Positions 1 to 5,106 of a stretch of 9,192 bases of DNA are shown here, piece after piece. The DNA is from Bacteroidota bacterium (lineage in GTDB: Bacteria; Bacteroidota; Bacteroidia; B-17B0; Aurantibacillaceae): contig JANYBY010000212.1 of NCBI GenBank assembly GCA_025360565.1, positions 1 to 9,192 on the forward strand, in the 5' to 3' direction. The notes beneath the pieces are model-generated. The model made no database searches and was not told the DNA's origin. It saw only the letters and a program-made list of their open reading frames with translations. A program made the position numbers and the translations under genes. The number at the start of each line of letters is the position of its first letter. Position 1 is the stretch's first letter.

Positions 1-991
1 GTAAAATAAAAGGGAAGTTTTCTTTTTTAATTTTCTGAACAAAAAACACGATCAGCCACAGCACCGCGGCATGGCTTAAATAGAGCACAGCAAACATTGT
101 AAGATCACAGGCCTCAAAAAAAACATTGAAAATAGTTACAATAAATACTGTATGTAAAATATACACAAGTAAAGATGATCTGCCGAAATTGGAAAAGAAA
201 TAAAATATTTTTTGATGTCGTATTTTATACAGGAGAGAAAGCAAAATTAAGATCAAACCAATGAACGTAAGTAAATAAAACAATGTTGGCGGATAAAACA
301 ATTCGCTGTAACCTTCGCGGGTAATTAATGTTGGTTTAAACAAGCACCAGGAAGTAATTCCAACCGTAAAAAAGAAAAGGCCGCTTATTAAAAAAGGTTT
401 GCTTATTATTTCAGGAGAATGCTGAACGCGCATATGACCGAAAAAAGCGCCCAGAAAAGATACGCCAAGCCACGGAAATAAAGGAAACCAGCCATCCACA
501 AAAAGTTGATGCAAAACTATTTTAAAGTTGAGATCAGAAATTATGTTCGGTTCCACAGGTGTATCAATGTATCCAAAATAAATTTGCATTAAAGGAGTAA
601 GTGCAAAAAGCAATGTAATAATTGTTGCTTGCAGCCATCTTTTCGCAAATAAAAACAAATGGATGAGCGGCATAGCCAATCCGATCAAATATAACACATC
701 AAATGTGGTAAATGGAATTACGCCCCATAAAAAATAATCGATTAGTGCAGCTACAATTAATGTTGCGGAGCCTCGCACGAAATAATATTTTAAGGGATGT
801 TTCTTTAAAAAAGCGGTGTAGCTCACCATCATGCCTGCCAGAAAAATAAAAGTGGGTGCTGCAAAACTTCCGTAAAGTCTGAAAGCAAAGGGGTGCGGCT
901 CCATAAAGCTATGAGCCGCCATATTAGCGGCTATCATGGTAAAAATGGCCATGCCTCTCAAAATATCAATGGTACTATCCCTTTTTTGCAT
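1..991 (-). CDS. Multi-pass membrane protein, DUF1624/HGSNAT-type acyltransferase family, 3' end cut
   Basis: I translated the minus strand from ATG at 991 and found 330 codons with no stop up to the window edge, so the C-terminus is missing. The protein begins with the pattern IDILRGMAIFTMIAANMAAH (residues 8-27), the N-terminal signature of the DUF1624 / heparan-alpha-glucosaminide N-acetyltransferase-like membrane family. About eight to ten hydrophobic helices follow. Residues 169-176 (FPLFPWLG) and 270-280 (GRSSLLVYILH) match conserved loop and helix motifs of that group. Relatives are thought to move acyl groups across the inner membrane to a sugar substrate, but the substrate here cannot be read. 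Family members are usually about 350-400 residues, so probably only a short tail is lost. The gene is divergent from the phosphatase gene, about 80 bases away. A general acyltransferase-3 protein is the main alternative. Confidence 0.8.
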   Translation of the reverse strand, partial: MQKRDSTIDILRGMAIFTMIAANMAAHSFMEPHPFAFRLYGSFAAPTFIFLAGMMVSYTAFLKKHPLKYYFVRGSATLIVAALIDYFLWGVIPFTTFDVLYLIGLAMPLIHLFLFAKRWLQATIITLLFALTPLMQIYFGYIDTPVEPNIISDLNFKIVLHQLFVDGWFPLFPWLGVSFLGAFFGHMRVQHSPEIISKPFLISGLFFFTVGITSWCLFKPTLITREGYSELFYPPTLFYLLTFIGLILILLSLLYKIRHQKIFYFFSNFGRSSLLVYILHTVFIVTIFNVFFEACDLTMFAVLYLSHAAVLWLIVFFVQKIKKENFPFIL

Positions 992-1000
992 TTACTGCAA

Positions 1001-1008
1001 CAAAATTA
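1001..1008 (-). promoter_or_regulatory. Possible -7 element TAATTTTG before the membrane acyltransferase
   Basis: TAATTTTG on the minus strand matches the Bacteroidetes TAnnTTTG -7 consensus. It lies 9 bases before the ATG at 991, so a transcript would have almost no leader. No good TTTG-type -33 element is present about 20 bases upstream, which keeps confidence low. Confidence 0.3.
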
Positions 1009-1073
1009 GAAATCATTTTCATTCTTGAACTAAAAATACTATTATTGTATTAAGAGAGTAAGTGTCAATAAGT

Positions 1074-2567
1074 ATGATCAAGATCAAAATACCGGATTGG
1101 AAAAAGCCCAGCACTAAAATTATTGTGACTGTTTTCTCCGGACTATTTTTATTATCTGCCTATTTTATTTTTTACATTAATTTTCATTTTCTTAGCGTTG
1201 CCGAAAACAATAATTTAGAGCGGCTTCAGGCAATCGCAAATACCGTGGCCATAAATGTTAATGGCGAGCAGCATCAATACCTTACCGAAAAATATAAAAA
1301 AACAGGTGAAATTAATTCCAACCAGCAAGACAGTATTTATTATTCTATTTGGAAAAAGCTTCGCAATGCTTATGACATTAATCATTTAACCACCGAGATC
1401 TCCACTTTGGTACTTGATAAGAACGAAAAGAAATTTTATTACATCGTCAACTCAAGCGATACGCCTTATGTGCGCGATCCATACATTCAGTTTCACAAAG
1501 AATTTTTAGATGATTACGAAAAAGGAAATGTTATTCACCAATATACCGACGAATACGGCACCTGGCTTTCGGCTTTTAGTCCCATTAAAGATTCAAAAGG
1601 AAATGTTACCGGCATTGTGGAAGTAGATGAAAGTTTTGATACGTTCATTGCAGAGGCGCGTAAAAATCTCCTCAAAAATTTATTGGTTTCAGTTCTCATA
1701 TTTATTATTACCGTTGTGGTATTGCTTAGATATATCAGAGTGATAATGGTAGCGGAAGAAGAATCCAAAAAACAAATTGAACTTTCTAACCAAATTATTT
1801 CGCATAAGAATAAAGATATTTTAGATTCAATTAATTACGCCCGACGGATCCAAACCGCTATTCTCGCGCCAAAAGAAGAAGTATTTTCCGTTTTTAAAGA
1901 CGCTTTTATTTTGTATAACCCAAAAGATATTGTAAGCGGAGATTTTTATTATTATACAAAAGTAGATAACCGCGCTGTTATTGCAGCCGCGGATTGTACG
2001 GGGCATGGTGTACCCGGGGCATTAATGAGCATGATCGGGAATGATTTGCTCAGTCATATTATTCGTGATGTAAGAGAAGAAAATCCGGGAAAGATTCTGG
2101 ACATGCTTCATAAAGGCGTAGGAGAAGTTTTTAAAAATGACGGAAAAAATCACGATACTAAAGACGGTATGGATATTGCCTTACTTAGTTTTGATCTTGA
2201 AAAACGAAAGGTGCAATACGCCGGCGCTTACAGACCTTTATATGTAGTGCGCAACAAAAAAATAATAGAATACAAAGCCAATAAATTTCCCATAGGGAAT
2301 AAACAACAAGAAAGAACGCAGTTTACAAATAATGAAATTGAATTGCAGGCCGGTGATATGTGTTATGTATTTACTGATGGTTACGCCGATCAGTTTGGCG
2401 GAGATAAAGGCAAAAAATTTATGATGAAACGTTTTCAGGAATTACTATTACAAATTTGCGATAAAGATGTGAACGAACAAGAAAAAATTCTTAACGATAA
2501 CATCGAGAACTGGAAAGGCGGACACGAACAGGTGGACGATGTGCTTGTAATAGGAATAAGAGTTTAA
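1074..2567 (+). CDS. Membrane-anchored SpoIIE/PP2C-type serine phosphatase with extracytoplasmic sensor
   Basis: 497 residues from ATG 1074. A GTG at 1062 would add four residues, but neither start has a clear ribosome site and ATG is preferred. A first membrane helix lies near residues 15-37 and a second near 200-222. Between them is a periplasmic segment of about 160 residues that looks like a Cache/PDC-type sensor, with a GTWLSAFSPIKDSKGNVTG pattern near 162-180. A short coiled segment with HKNKDILDSINYARRIQTAIL-type sequence (from about 244) leads into a SpoIIE (PF07228) phosphatase domain to the C-terminus. The metal-binding acidic residues expected in PP2C folds are present: SGD (D290), AADCTGHG (D307), GMD (D367), TDGY (D435) and VDD (D488-D489). 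The enzyme should therefore be active, probably dephosphorylating a phosphoserine/threonine partner such as an anti-sigma antagonist in response to an external signal. No partner kinase or STAS gene lies beside it. The signal is unknown. Confidence 0.9.
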   Translation: MIKIKIPDWKKPSTKIIVTVFSGLFLLSAYFIFYINFHFLSVAENNNLERLQAIANTVAINVNGEQHQYLTEKYKKTGEINSNQQDSIYYSIWKKLRNAYDINHLTTEISTLVLDKNEKKFYYIVNSSDTPYVRDPYIQFHKEFLDDYEKGNVIHQYTDEYGTWLSAFSPIKDSKGNVTGIVEVDESFDTFIAEARKNLLKNLLVSVLIFIITVVVLLRYIRVIMVAEEESKKQIELSNQIISHKNKDILDSINYARRIQTAILAPKEEVFSVFKDAFILYNPKDIVSGDFYYYTKVDNRAVIAAADCTGHGVPGALMSMIGNDLLSHIIRDVREENPGKILDMLHKGVGEVFKNDGKNHDTKDGMDIALLSFDLEKRKVQYAGAYRPLYVVRNKKIIEYKANKFPIGNKQQERTQFTNNEIELQAGDMCYVFTDGYADQFGGDKGKKFMMKRFQELLLQICDKDVNEQEKILNDNIENWKGGHEQVDDVLVIGIRV

Positions 2568-2579
2568 GTCAACACGAAC

Positions 2580-2624
2580 CGTGATTGCGAGCTCAGCGCG
2601 CATGATTAATCGGGGCGAAGCAAA
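2580..2624. repeat. Degenerate dispersed palindrome (TTGCGAG...CGAAGCAA type)
   Basis: The sequence contains GATTGCGAGC at its left end and GGCGAAGCAA at its right end. From memory, this resembles a dispersed intergenic palindrome common in Bacteroidota (ATTGCGAG ... CGAAGCAAT). The centre here is diverged and the hairpin is imperfect, so I regard it as a decayed copy. Only a genome-wide copy count could settle this. Confidence 0.35.
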
Positions 2625-2735
2625 GTTTTCTGAATTTTATGGCTTTGAAGAGAGGCAACTTTTTTTGTAAAGTAATAACTACTAAACTTCAGATTTTTGT
2701 TTATGAACATTTATCTGAAAAGAAGGGGGTTTGGT

Positions 2736-2743
2736 TAAATTTG
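2736..2743 (+). promoter_or_regulatory. Isolated TAAATTTG box outside the cassette repeat
   Basis: TAAATTTG fits the TAnnTTTG -7 consensus. The only weak -33 candidate upstream is CTG at 2715-2717 (18-base gap). If used, a transcript would enter the toxin-antitoxin region from outside its left repeat. A chance match is quite possible in sequence this AT-rich. Confidence 0.2.
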
Positions 2744-2803
2744 TATAAGCGGTTGTAATTGTTTGCAATTATTTGTAAGCAGGTTTATGGTGCTTGGCGG
2801 GTA

Positions 2804-2819
2804 GTTAGCGGGCATGCGT
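2804..2819 (+). repeat. Left arm of the inverted repeat flanking the toxin-antitoxin pair
   Basis: GTTAGCGGGCATGCGT here is the near reverse complement of ACGCACGACCCGCTAAC at 3529-3545. The nine bases GTTAGCGGG / CCCGCTAAC are exact, and the ACGCA/TGCGT outer parts also match. The arm sits in a GC-rich patch that stands out from the AT-rich surroundings. The GTTAGCG end resembles the GTTRRRY half-site of integron attC sites, with a C where R is expected. Confidence 0.6.
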
Positions 2820-2857
2820 AGACAGACCCCGGACTTCAAAAAAAATTGTTAAAAGAC

Positions 2858-2888
2858 TTGTTTTCTGTTACCCAATTAGGTAACTTTG
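2858..2888 (+). promoter_or_regulatory. Bacteroidetes-type promoter of the toxin-antitoxin operon (TTG-N20-TAACTTTG)
   Basis: TTG at 2858-2860 is followed by exactly 20 bases and then TAACTTTG at 2881-2888, a full match to the TAnnTTTG -7 element at the usual spacing. The toxin GTG start lies only four bases after the box. The predicted transcription start therefore falls at or next to the start codon, which implies a leaderless mRNA. The promoter lies inside the inverted repeats, so the cassette carries its own promoter. Confidence 0.6.
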
Positions 2889-2892
2889 ACAA

Positions 2893-3246
2893 GTGGGCGA
2901 AAACTTCATCCGGACAACTTATGTTTATGGCGACGACTTTTGGGTCTTCTATAACGGGCAGACAAAACAAGTTCAAGACAAAATTGACTGGGTAATTGGC
3001 TTAGTGCGGACACTAAGAATGGTTCCAGAGAAGTTTTTCAAACACTTAGAGGGTACGACCGGACTTTACGAAATGAGGGTTAAGGTTGGCAGTGATATCT
3101 TTCGGATCTTTTGCTTTTTCGACAAAGGACAATTGGTAATCTTGCTCAACGGCTTTCAAAAAAAATCTGACAAGACACCTCGACAAGAAATTGAAAGAGC
3201 TGAACGTTTAAAAAAACAATATCATGAAGAGCAAAAAAAGAAGTAA
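2893..3246 (+). CDS. Type II toxin, HigB/RelE-like (Gp49/DUF891 family)
   Basis: The 117-residue protein has the pattern of the phage-derived Gp49-like/HigB group (PF05973) of RelE-fold mRNA interferases: KIDWVIGLVRTLR (about 31-43), FFKHLEGTTGLYEMRV (48-63), SDIFRIFCFFDKGQLVILL (67-85), NGFQKKSDKTPRQEIERA (86-103), and a charged Lys-rich tail. Such toxins cleave mRNA at the ribosome and are neutralised by the partner encoded next door. A stop codon (2887-2889) lies just upstream in frame, and the next in-frame ATG is codon 43, so GTG 2893 is the only reasonable start. The 3' end overlaps the antitoxin gene by 23 bases. Six of its seven Asp codons are GAC, unlike the GAT-rich PurK gene in this window, which suggests a foreign origin. 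Family assignment is by motif recognition; activity is inferred. Confidence 0.85.
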   Translation: MGENFIRTTYVYGDDFWVFYNGQTKQVQDKIDWVIGLVRTLRMVPEKFFKHLEGTTGLYEMRVKVGSDIFRIFCFFDKGQLVILLNGFQKKSDKTPRQEIERAERLKKQYHEEQKKK

Positions 3247-3529
3247 GTTAGTTTCCTGGGACAGTCATTTAGACAAAAAATACGGGAAAATTGGTACTGC
3301 GACAAGAAATAAGTACGAAGAAGAATTTGAAGCCTTCAGAATCGGTGTTCTAATTCAAGAGGCCAGAATTCATCAACACTTGACACAAGAAGAACTGGCT
3401 TCAAAAGTTGGTACGACAAAAAATTATATTTCAAGAATAGAAAATGACGCCAGCGACATTAGGCTTTCGACACTCATTCGAATTATTCGCGAGGGACTCG
3501 GCGGACACTTGAAATTAAGTTTTGATTAA
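3224..3529 (+). CDS. HigA-like antitoxin with XRE-family helix-turn-helix
   Basis: This 101-residue protein has an N-terminal charged helix-forming part (about 1-40) and a Cro/C1-type helix-turn-helix (HTH_3) at about 42-95. The HTH shows the LTQEELASKVGTTKNYISRIE pattern with the recognition helix near 65-73. In HigBA-type modules the toxin gene comes first, as here, and the antitoxin both binds the toxin and represses the shared promoter. The start ATG at 3224 lies inside the toxin gene (23-base overlap), so the two are translationally coupled. The stop codon runs straight into the right arm of the flanking inverted repeat. Four of five Asp codons are GAC, matching the toxin and not the neighbours. 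The 14-bp palindrome at 3562-3575 is downstream, so it is not an obvious operator. No operator was recognised at the promoter. Confidence 0.85.
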   Translation: MKSKKRSKLVSWDSHLDKKYGKIGTATRNKYEEEFEAFRIGVLIQEARIHQHLTQEELASKVGTTKNYISRIENDASDIRLSTLIRIIREGLGGHLKLSFD

Positions 3530-3545
3530 CGCACGACCCGCTAAC
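3529..3545 (-). repeat. Right arm of the inverted repeat flanking the toxin-antitoxin pair
   Basis: ACGCACGACCCGCTAAC begins on the last base of the antitoxin stop codon. Its reverse complement matches the left arm (2804-2819), with nine exact core bases and one extra base in the middle. CGCTAAC resembles the RYYYAAC half-site of integron attC sites in the orientation expected at the end of a cassette. No paired second half-site was found further downstream, so a complete attC is not present. Confidence 0.6.
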
Positions 3546-3561
3546 AACAGCTATTATTACA

Positions 3562-3575
3562 TTTTGATATCAAAA
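3562..3575. repeat. Perfect 14-bp palindrome TTTTGATATCAAAA
   Basis: An uninterrupted 14-bp palindrome sits between the end of the toxin-antitoxin cassette and the shared terminator. It could be a protein-binding site or an insertion-junction remnant. In AT-rich sequence it may also be chance. Confidence 0.4.
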
Positions 3576-3588
3576 ACTCTCACAAAAA

Positions 3589-3616
3589 AAAAGCGCCCCA
3601 TTTCTGAGGCGCTTTT
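3589..3616 (-). terminator. Rho-independent terminator, probably bidirectional
   Basis: AAAAGCGCC (3589-3597) pairs perfectly with GGCGCTTTT (3608-3616) around a 10-base loop. On the minus strand the stem is followed by a run of nine T (3584-3592 on the plus strand as A), 20 bases after the stop of the small secreted protein gene. On the plus strand it is followed by a weaker TTTTAAATTTT tract, so it may also end the toxin-antitoxin transcript. Confidence 0.8.
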
Positions 3617-3636
3617 AAATTTTATTAAATTTCTTA

Positions 3637-4050
3637 TTAAAGTTTATCTATTTCAACGGCCTCGTTGTTGTTTATTTTAATATGAGCAAGGCCAGCGTTT
3701 TTAAATTCGGCAGCAAACCAGGCTTTATCCTTTTTACTTTTTAAAGTCAAAACAATGGTTTTATAATCACCGGCAGGTTTGCCTTCAATACAACTCTCCA
3801 CATTTGGGCTGGCTTTAAGTGCATCCATAATTTTTCCCAGATCGTTGCCAGGTTTATAAACCCAAAAGTTTAAAACGGTAATACTTGAGAAAAAAGTATT
3901 AGCATCCGCCGCGTTCGGATTTTTAATACAAACGGTTTTAACCGGAGTTTCGGCGAATATACTTATGTTTTTATTCGGATTTAATGCTGAAGCATTGTAG
4001 CTTGCAACACCCATTAAAAGAGAAAAAGATAGTATTTTAATTAATTGCAT
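3637..4050 (-). CDS. Small secreted protein, possible ferredoxin-like (HMA-like) fold, function unknown
   Basis: 137 residues from ATG at 4050. A clear signal peptide occupies residues 1-22, with probable cleavage after ASA. The mature part shows an alternating strand-helix pattern: strand near 54-66 (FSSITVLNFWVYK), helix near 70-83, strand near 94-104 (YKTIVLTLKSK), helix near 107-119, strand near 120-126. This beta-alpha-beta-beta-alpha-beta order is like small heavy-metal-associated (HMA-type) domains of Bacteroidota, but the CxxC metal site is absent. Only two cysteines remain (about 41 and 87), which could form a disulfide. I do not recognise a named family. The gene follows tadA by 50 bases and has its own promoter (4070-4100), so it may be expressed alone or as the end of that operon. 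A strong terminator follows. Confidence 0.75.
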   Translation of the reverse strand: MQLIKILSFSLLMGVASYNASALNPNKNISIFAETPVKTVCIKNPNAADANTFFSSITVLNFWVYKPGNDLGKIMDALKASPNVESCIEGKPAGDYKTIVLTLKSKKDKAWFAAEFKNAGLAHIKINNNEAVEIDKL

Positions 4051-4069
4051 GGTTTTGTTTTTAGTGTAT

Positions 4070-4100
4070 CAAAGTTATTCAAAAATAATGCCAAAAACAA
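4070..4100 (-). promoter_or_regulatory. Bacteroidetes-type promoter of the small secreted protein gene (TTG-N20-TAACTTTG)
   Basis: On the minus strand, TTG (4098-4100) is followed by 20 bases and TAACTTTG (4070-4077), the same box and spacing as the toxin promoter. The predicted start leaves an A-rich leader of about 13-15 bases before ATG 4050, with no Shine-Dalgarno sequence. The -33 part abuts the tadA stop codon. Confidence 0.6.
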
Positions 4101-4553
4101 CTATTTACGCTTTTTAGCAAAAAAATCCTTTAAGAGTTTTTCAGATTCGTCGGCTAAAATACCCTGTACAACCTCTGTTTTTGGGTGCAGTACACTTTTC
4201 CCCAAAACAGTATAGCCTCTTTTAACATCTTTAGCGCCAAAAACCAATTTGCTTACCTGGCTCCAGGCCAAAGCGCCCGCGCACATTAAACAAGGTTCAA
4301 GGGTTACATAAATGGTGCAATCTATCAAATATTTACCGCCAACAGCATTAGCCGCCGCGGTTATGGTTTGCATTTCGGCATGCGCGGTAACATCATTTAA
4401 TCGTTCGGTTAAATTATGTCCGCGGGCAATTATTTTATCGTTCGCAACAATAACAACGCCCACAGGTACTTCATCTAGATCAAATGCTTTTTGCGCCTCC
4501 TTTAAGGCCTCTTTCATAAAAAATTCGGGAGTATAAAGCGGCGCTATTGACAC
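4101..4553 (-). CDS. tadA: tRNA-specific adenosine(34) deaminase TadA
   Basis: The 150-residue protein is a cytidine-deaminase-fold enzyme that converts adenosine to inosine at wobble position 34 of tRNA-Arg(ACG), an essential decoding step. The zinc and catalytic residues are all visible: TAHAE with H58 and the proton shuttle E60, and PCLMC with C88 and C91. NDVTAHAEMQ, YVTLEPCLMCAGAL and GILADE are typical of TadA and separate it from free-base deaminases. The start used is GTG at 4553. An ATG at 4517 (codon 13) is possible, but the residues before it (TPEFFMKEAL) align in pattern with the first helix of E. coli TadA (HEYWMRHAL), so the longer form is preferred. The first ten bases overlap the end of the upstream gene, which implies one transcript and coupled translation. 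Length is normal for the family. Confidence 0.95.
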   Translation of the reverse strand: MSIAPLYTPEFFMKEALKEAQKAFDLDEVPVGVVIVANDKIIARGHNLTERLNDVTAHAEMQTITAAANAVGGKYLIDCTIYVTLEPCLMCAGALAWSQVSKLVFGAKDVKRGYTVLGKSVLHPKTEVVQGILADESEKLLKDFFAKKRK

Positions 4554-4939
4554 GTGCAGGTTGTTTTGGCATCAACACTTATATCGTCAATACGGCTGAT
4601 AGTATCGCAATCGTTTATGATCAGTTTGTAATTATATTGCGTTGCAAATTCTTTTTTTGGCTGAATAAAATATTCACCGTAAGGTTTTTTATGTACATCG
4701 GTTAAATCGTAATTCACTTCAAAATGGCGCAACTCAATTTTAAGAAGCATGGCATTTTTCTTTAAACAATTTAATTTACAAAGAGCTTTTTCGGATAAAC
4801 GAAATTCCTGAAAAACCAATTCCTGCATCTTTTGTTCGTTCACACTCACACAAGACCTTGTGCCGAACATTGAATAAATAATTAATAAGCCGAGACCAAA
4901 CCCAAAACCATAAAAGCGTAATCTTCTCCAAAAAGTCAT
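4544..4939 (-). CDS. Small protein with one membrane anchor, DUF4258-like
   Basis: 131 residues from ATG at 4939. A TTG at 4945 would add two residues but overlaps a promoter-like box, so the ATG is chosen. A basic N-terminus (MTFWRRLRFYG) is followed by one hydrophobic helix at about 10-24 (GFGFGLGLLIIYSMF) that could be an anchor or an uncleaved signal. The rest is soluble, with a helical segment (about 35-58) and several strands (about 60-125), including YKLIINDCDTISRIDDI. The overall pattern resembles small Bacteroidota proteins assigned to DUF4258, but this is from memory and uncertain. Five cysteines are spread through the mature part, three of them at or near the C-terminus. It overlaps tadA by ten bases and probably heads a tadA transcript. 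No function can be given. Confidence 0.7.
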   Translation of the reverse strand: MTFWRRLRFYGFGFGLGLLIIYSMFGTRSCVSVNEQKMQELVFQEFRLSEKALCKLNCLKKNAMLLKIELRHFEVNYDLTDVHKKPYGEYFIQPKKEFATQYNYKLIINDCDTISRIDDISVDAKTTCTCQ

Positions 4940-4942
4940 GCG

Positions 4943-4950
4943 CAAATGTA
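4943..4950 (-). promoter_or_regulatory. Possible -7 element TACATTTG at the start of the DUF4258-like gene
   Basis: TACATTTG on the minus strand fits TAnnTTTG and lies three bases before ATG 4939, so the transcript would be leaderless. No TTG-type -33 element was found within 40 bases upstream. Confidence 0.35.
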
Positions 4951-5000
4951 GTAAATTTTAGAGTTATAAAGTTGGAGAATTGTTGGGCTGTTTACAAAAA

Positions 5001-5090
5001 TTAACCACATAGAAACATAGGCATATTCCTATTTAAACATATAAGGATTTGTTTCGCTATTGATCTGTGTTCATCTGTGAAATCCGCGGC
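5001..5090. repeat. Intergenic repeat remnant (AACCACATAGAAACATAG ... ATCTGTGTTCATCTGTG)
   Basis: Between the DUF4258-like gene and the protease gene lie two short-period segments: 5001-5021 with repeated ACATAG units, and 5062-5090 with ATCTGTG twice followed by ATCCGCGG, roughly every 10-11 bases. From memory, both resemble the two ends of a simple intergenic repeat scattered through many bacterial genomes (AACCACAGAG... and ...TCTGTGTTCATCTGTG...). A 5-bp hairpin ATAGG/CCTAT (5017-5032) lies between them. No coding function is seen. Confidence 0.45.
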
Positions 5091-5106
5091 ATAAAAACCA
5101 AAGCCC

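Larger units (their letters stand above)
2568..2892. other. 325-base non-coding stretch upstream of the toxin-antitoxin pair
   Basis: I see no supportable gene here. From left to right the stretch holds a degenerate dispersed palindrome (2580-2624), an isolated TAAATTTG box (2736-2743), a perfect 6-bp hairpin TAATTG-TTTG-CAATTA (2756-2771), a GC-rich patch containing the left arm of the inverted repeat (2804-2819), and the promoter of the toxin gene (2858-2888). No clear terminator with a T-tract follows the phosphatase gene. Confidence 0.6.

Noticed and set aside
1535..1768. Open frame of 77 codons on the minus strand
   Set aside because: It lies wholly antisense inside the phosphatase gene, has low-complexity Ser/Thr-rich sequence and no promoter or family pattern.
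2804..2819. Complete integron attC site at the left repeat
   Set aside because: Only the GTTAGCG half-site is present; no CGCTAAC partner occurs upstream in 2568-2803, and no integrase gene is in the window.
4312..4536. Open frame of 74 codons on the plus strand
   Set aside because: It is antisense to the conserved catalytic core of tadA and explained by that gene's codon use.
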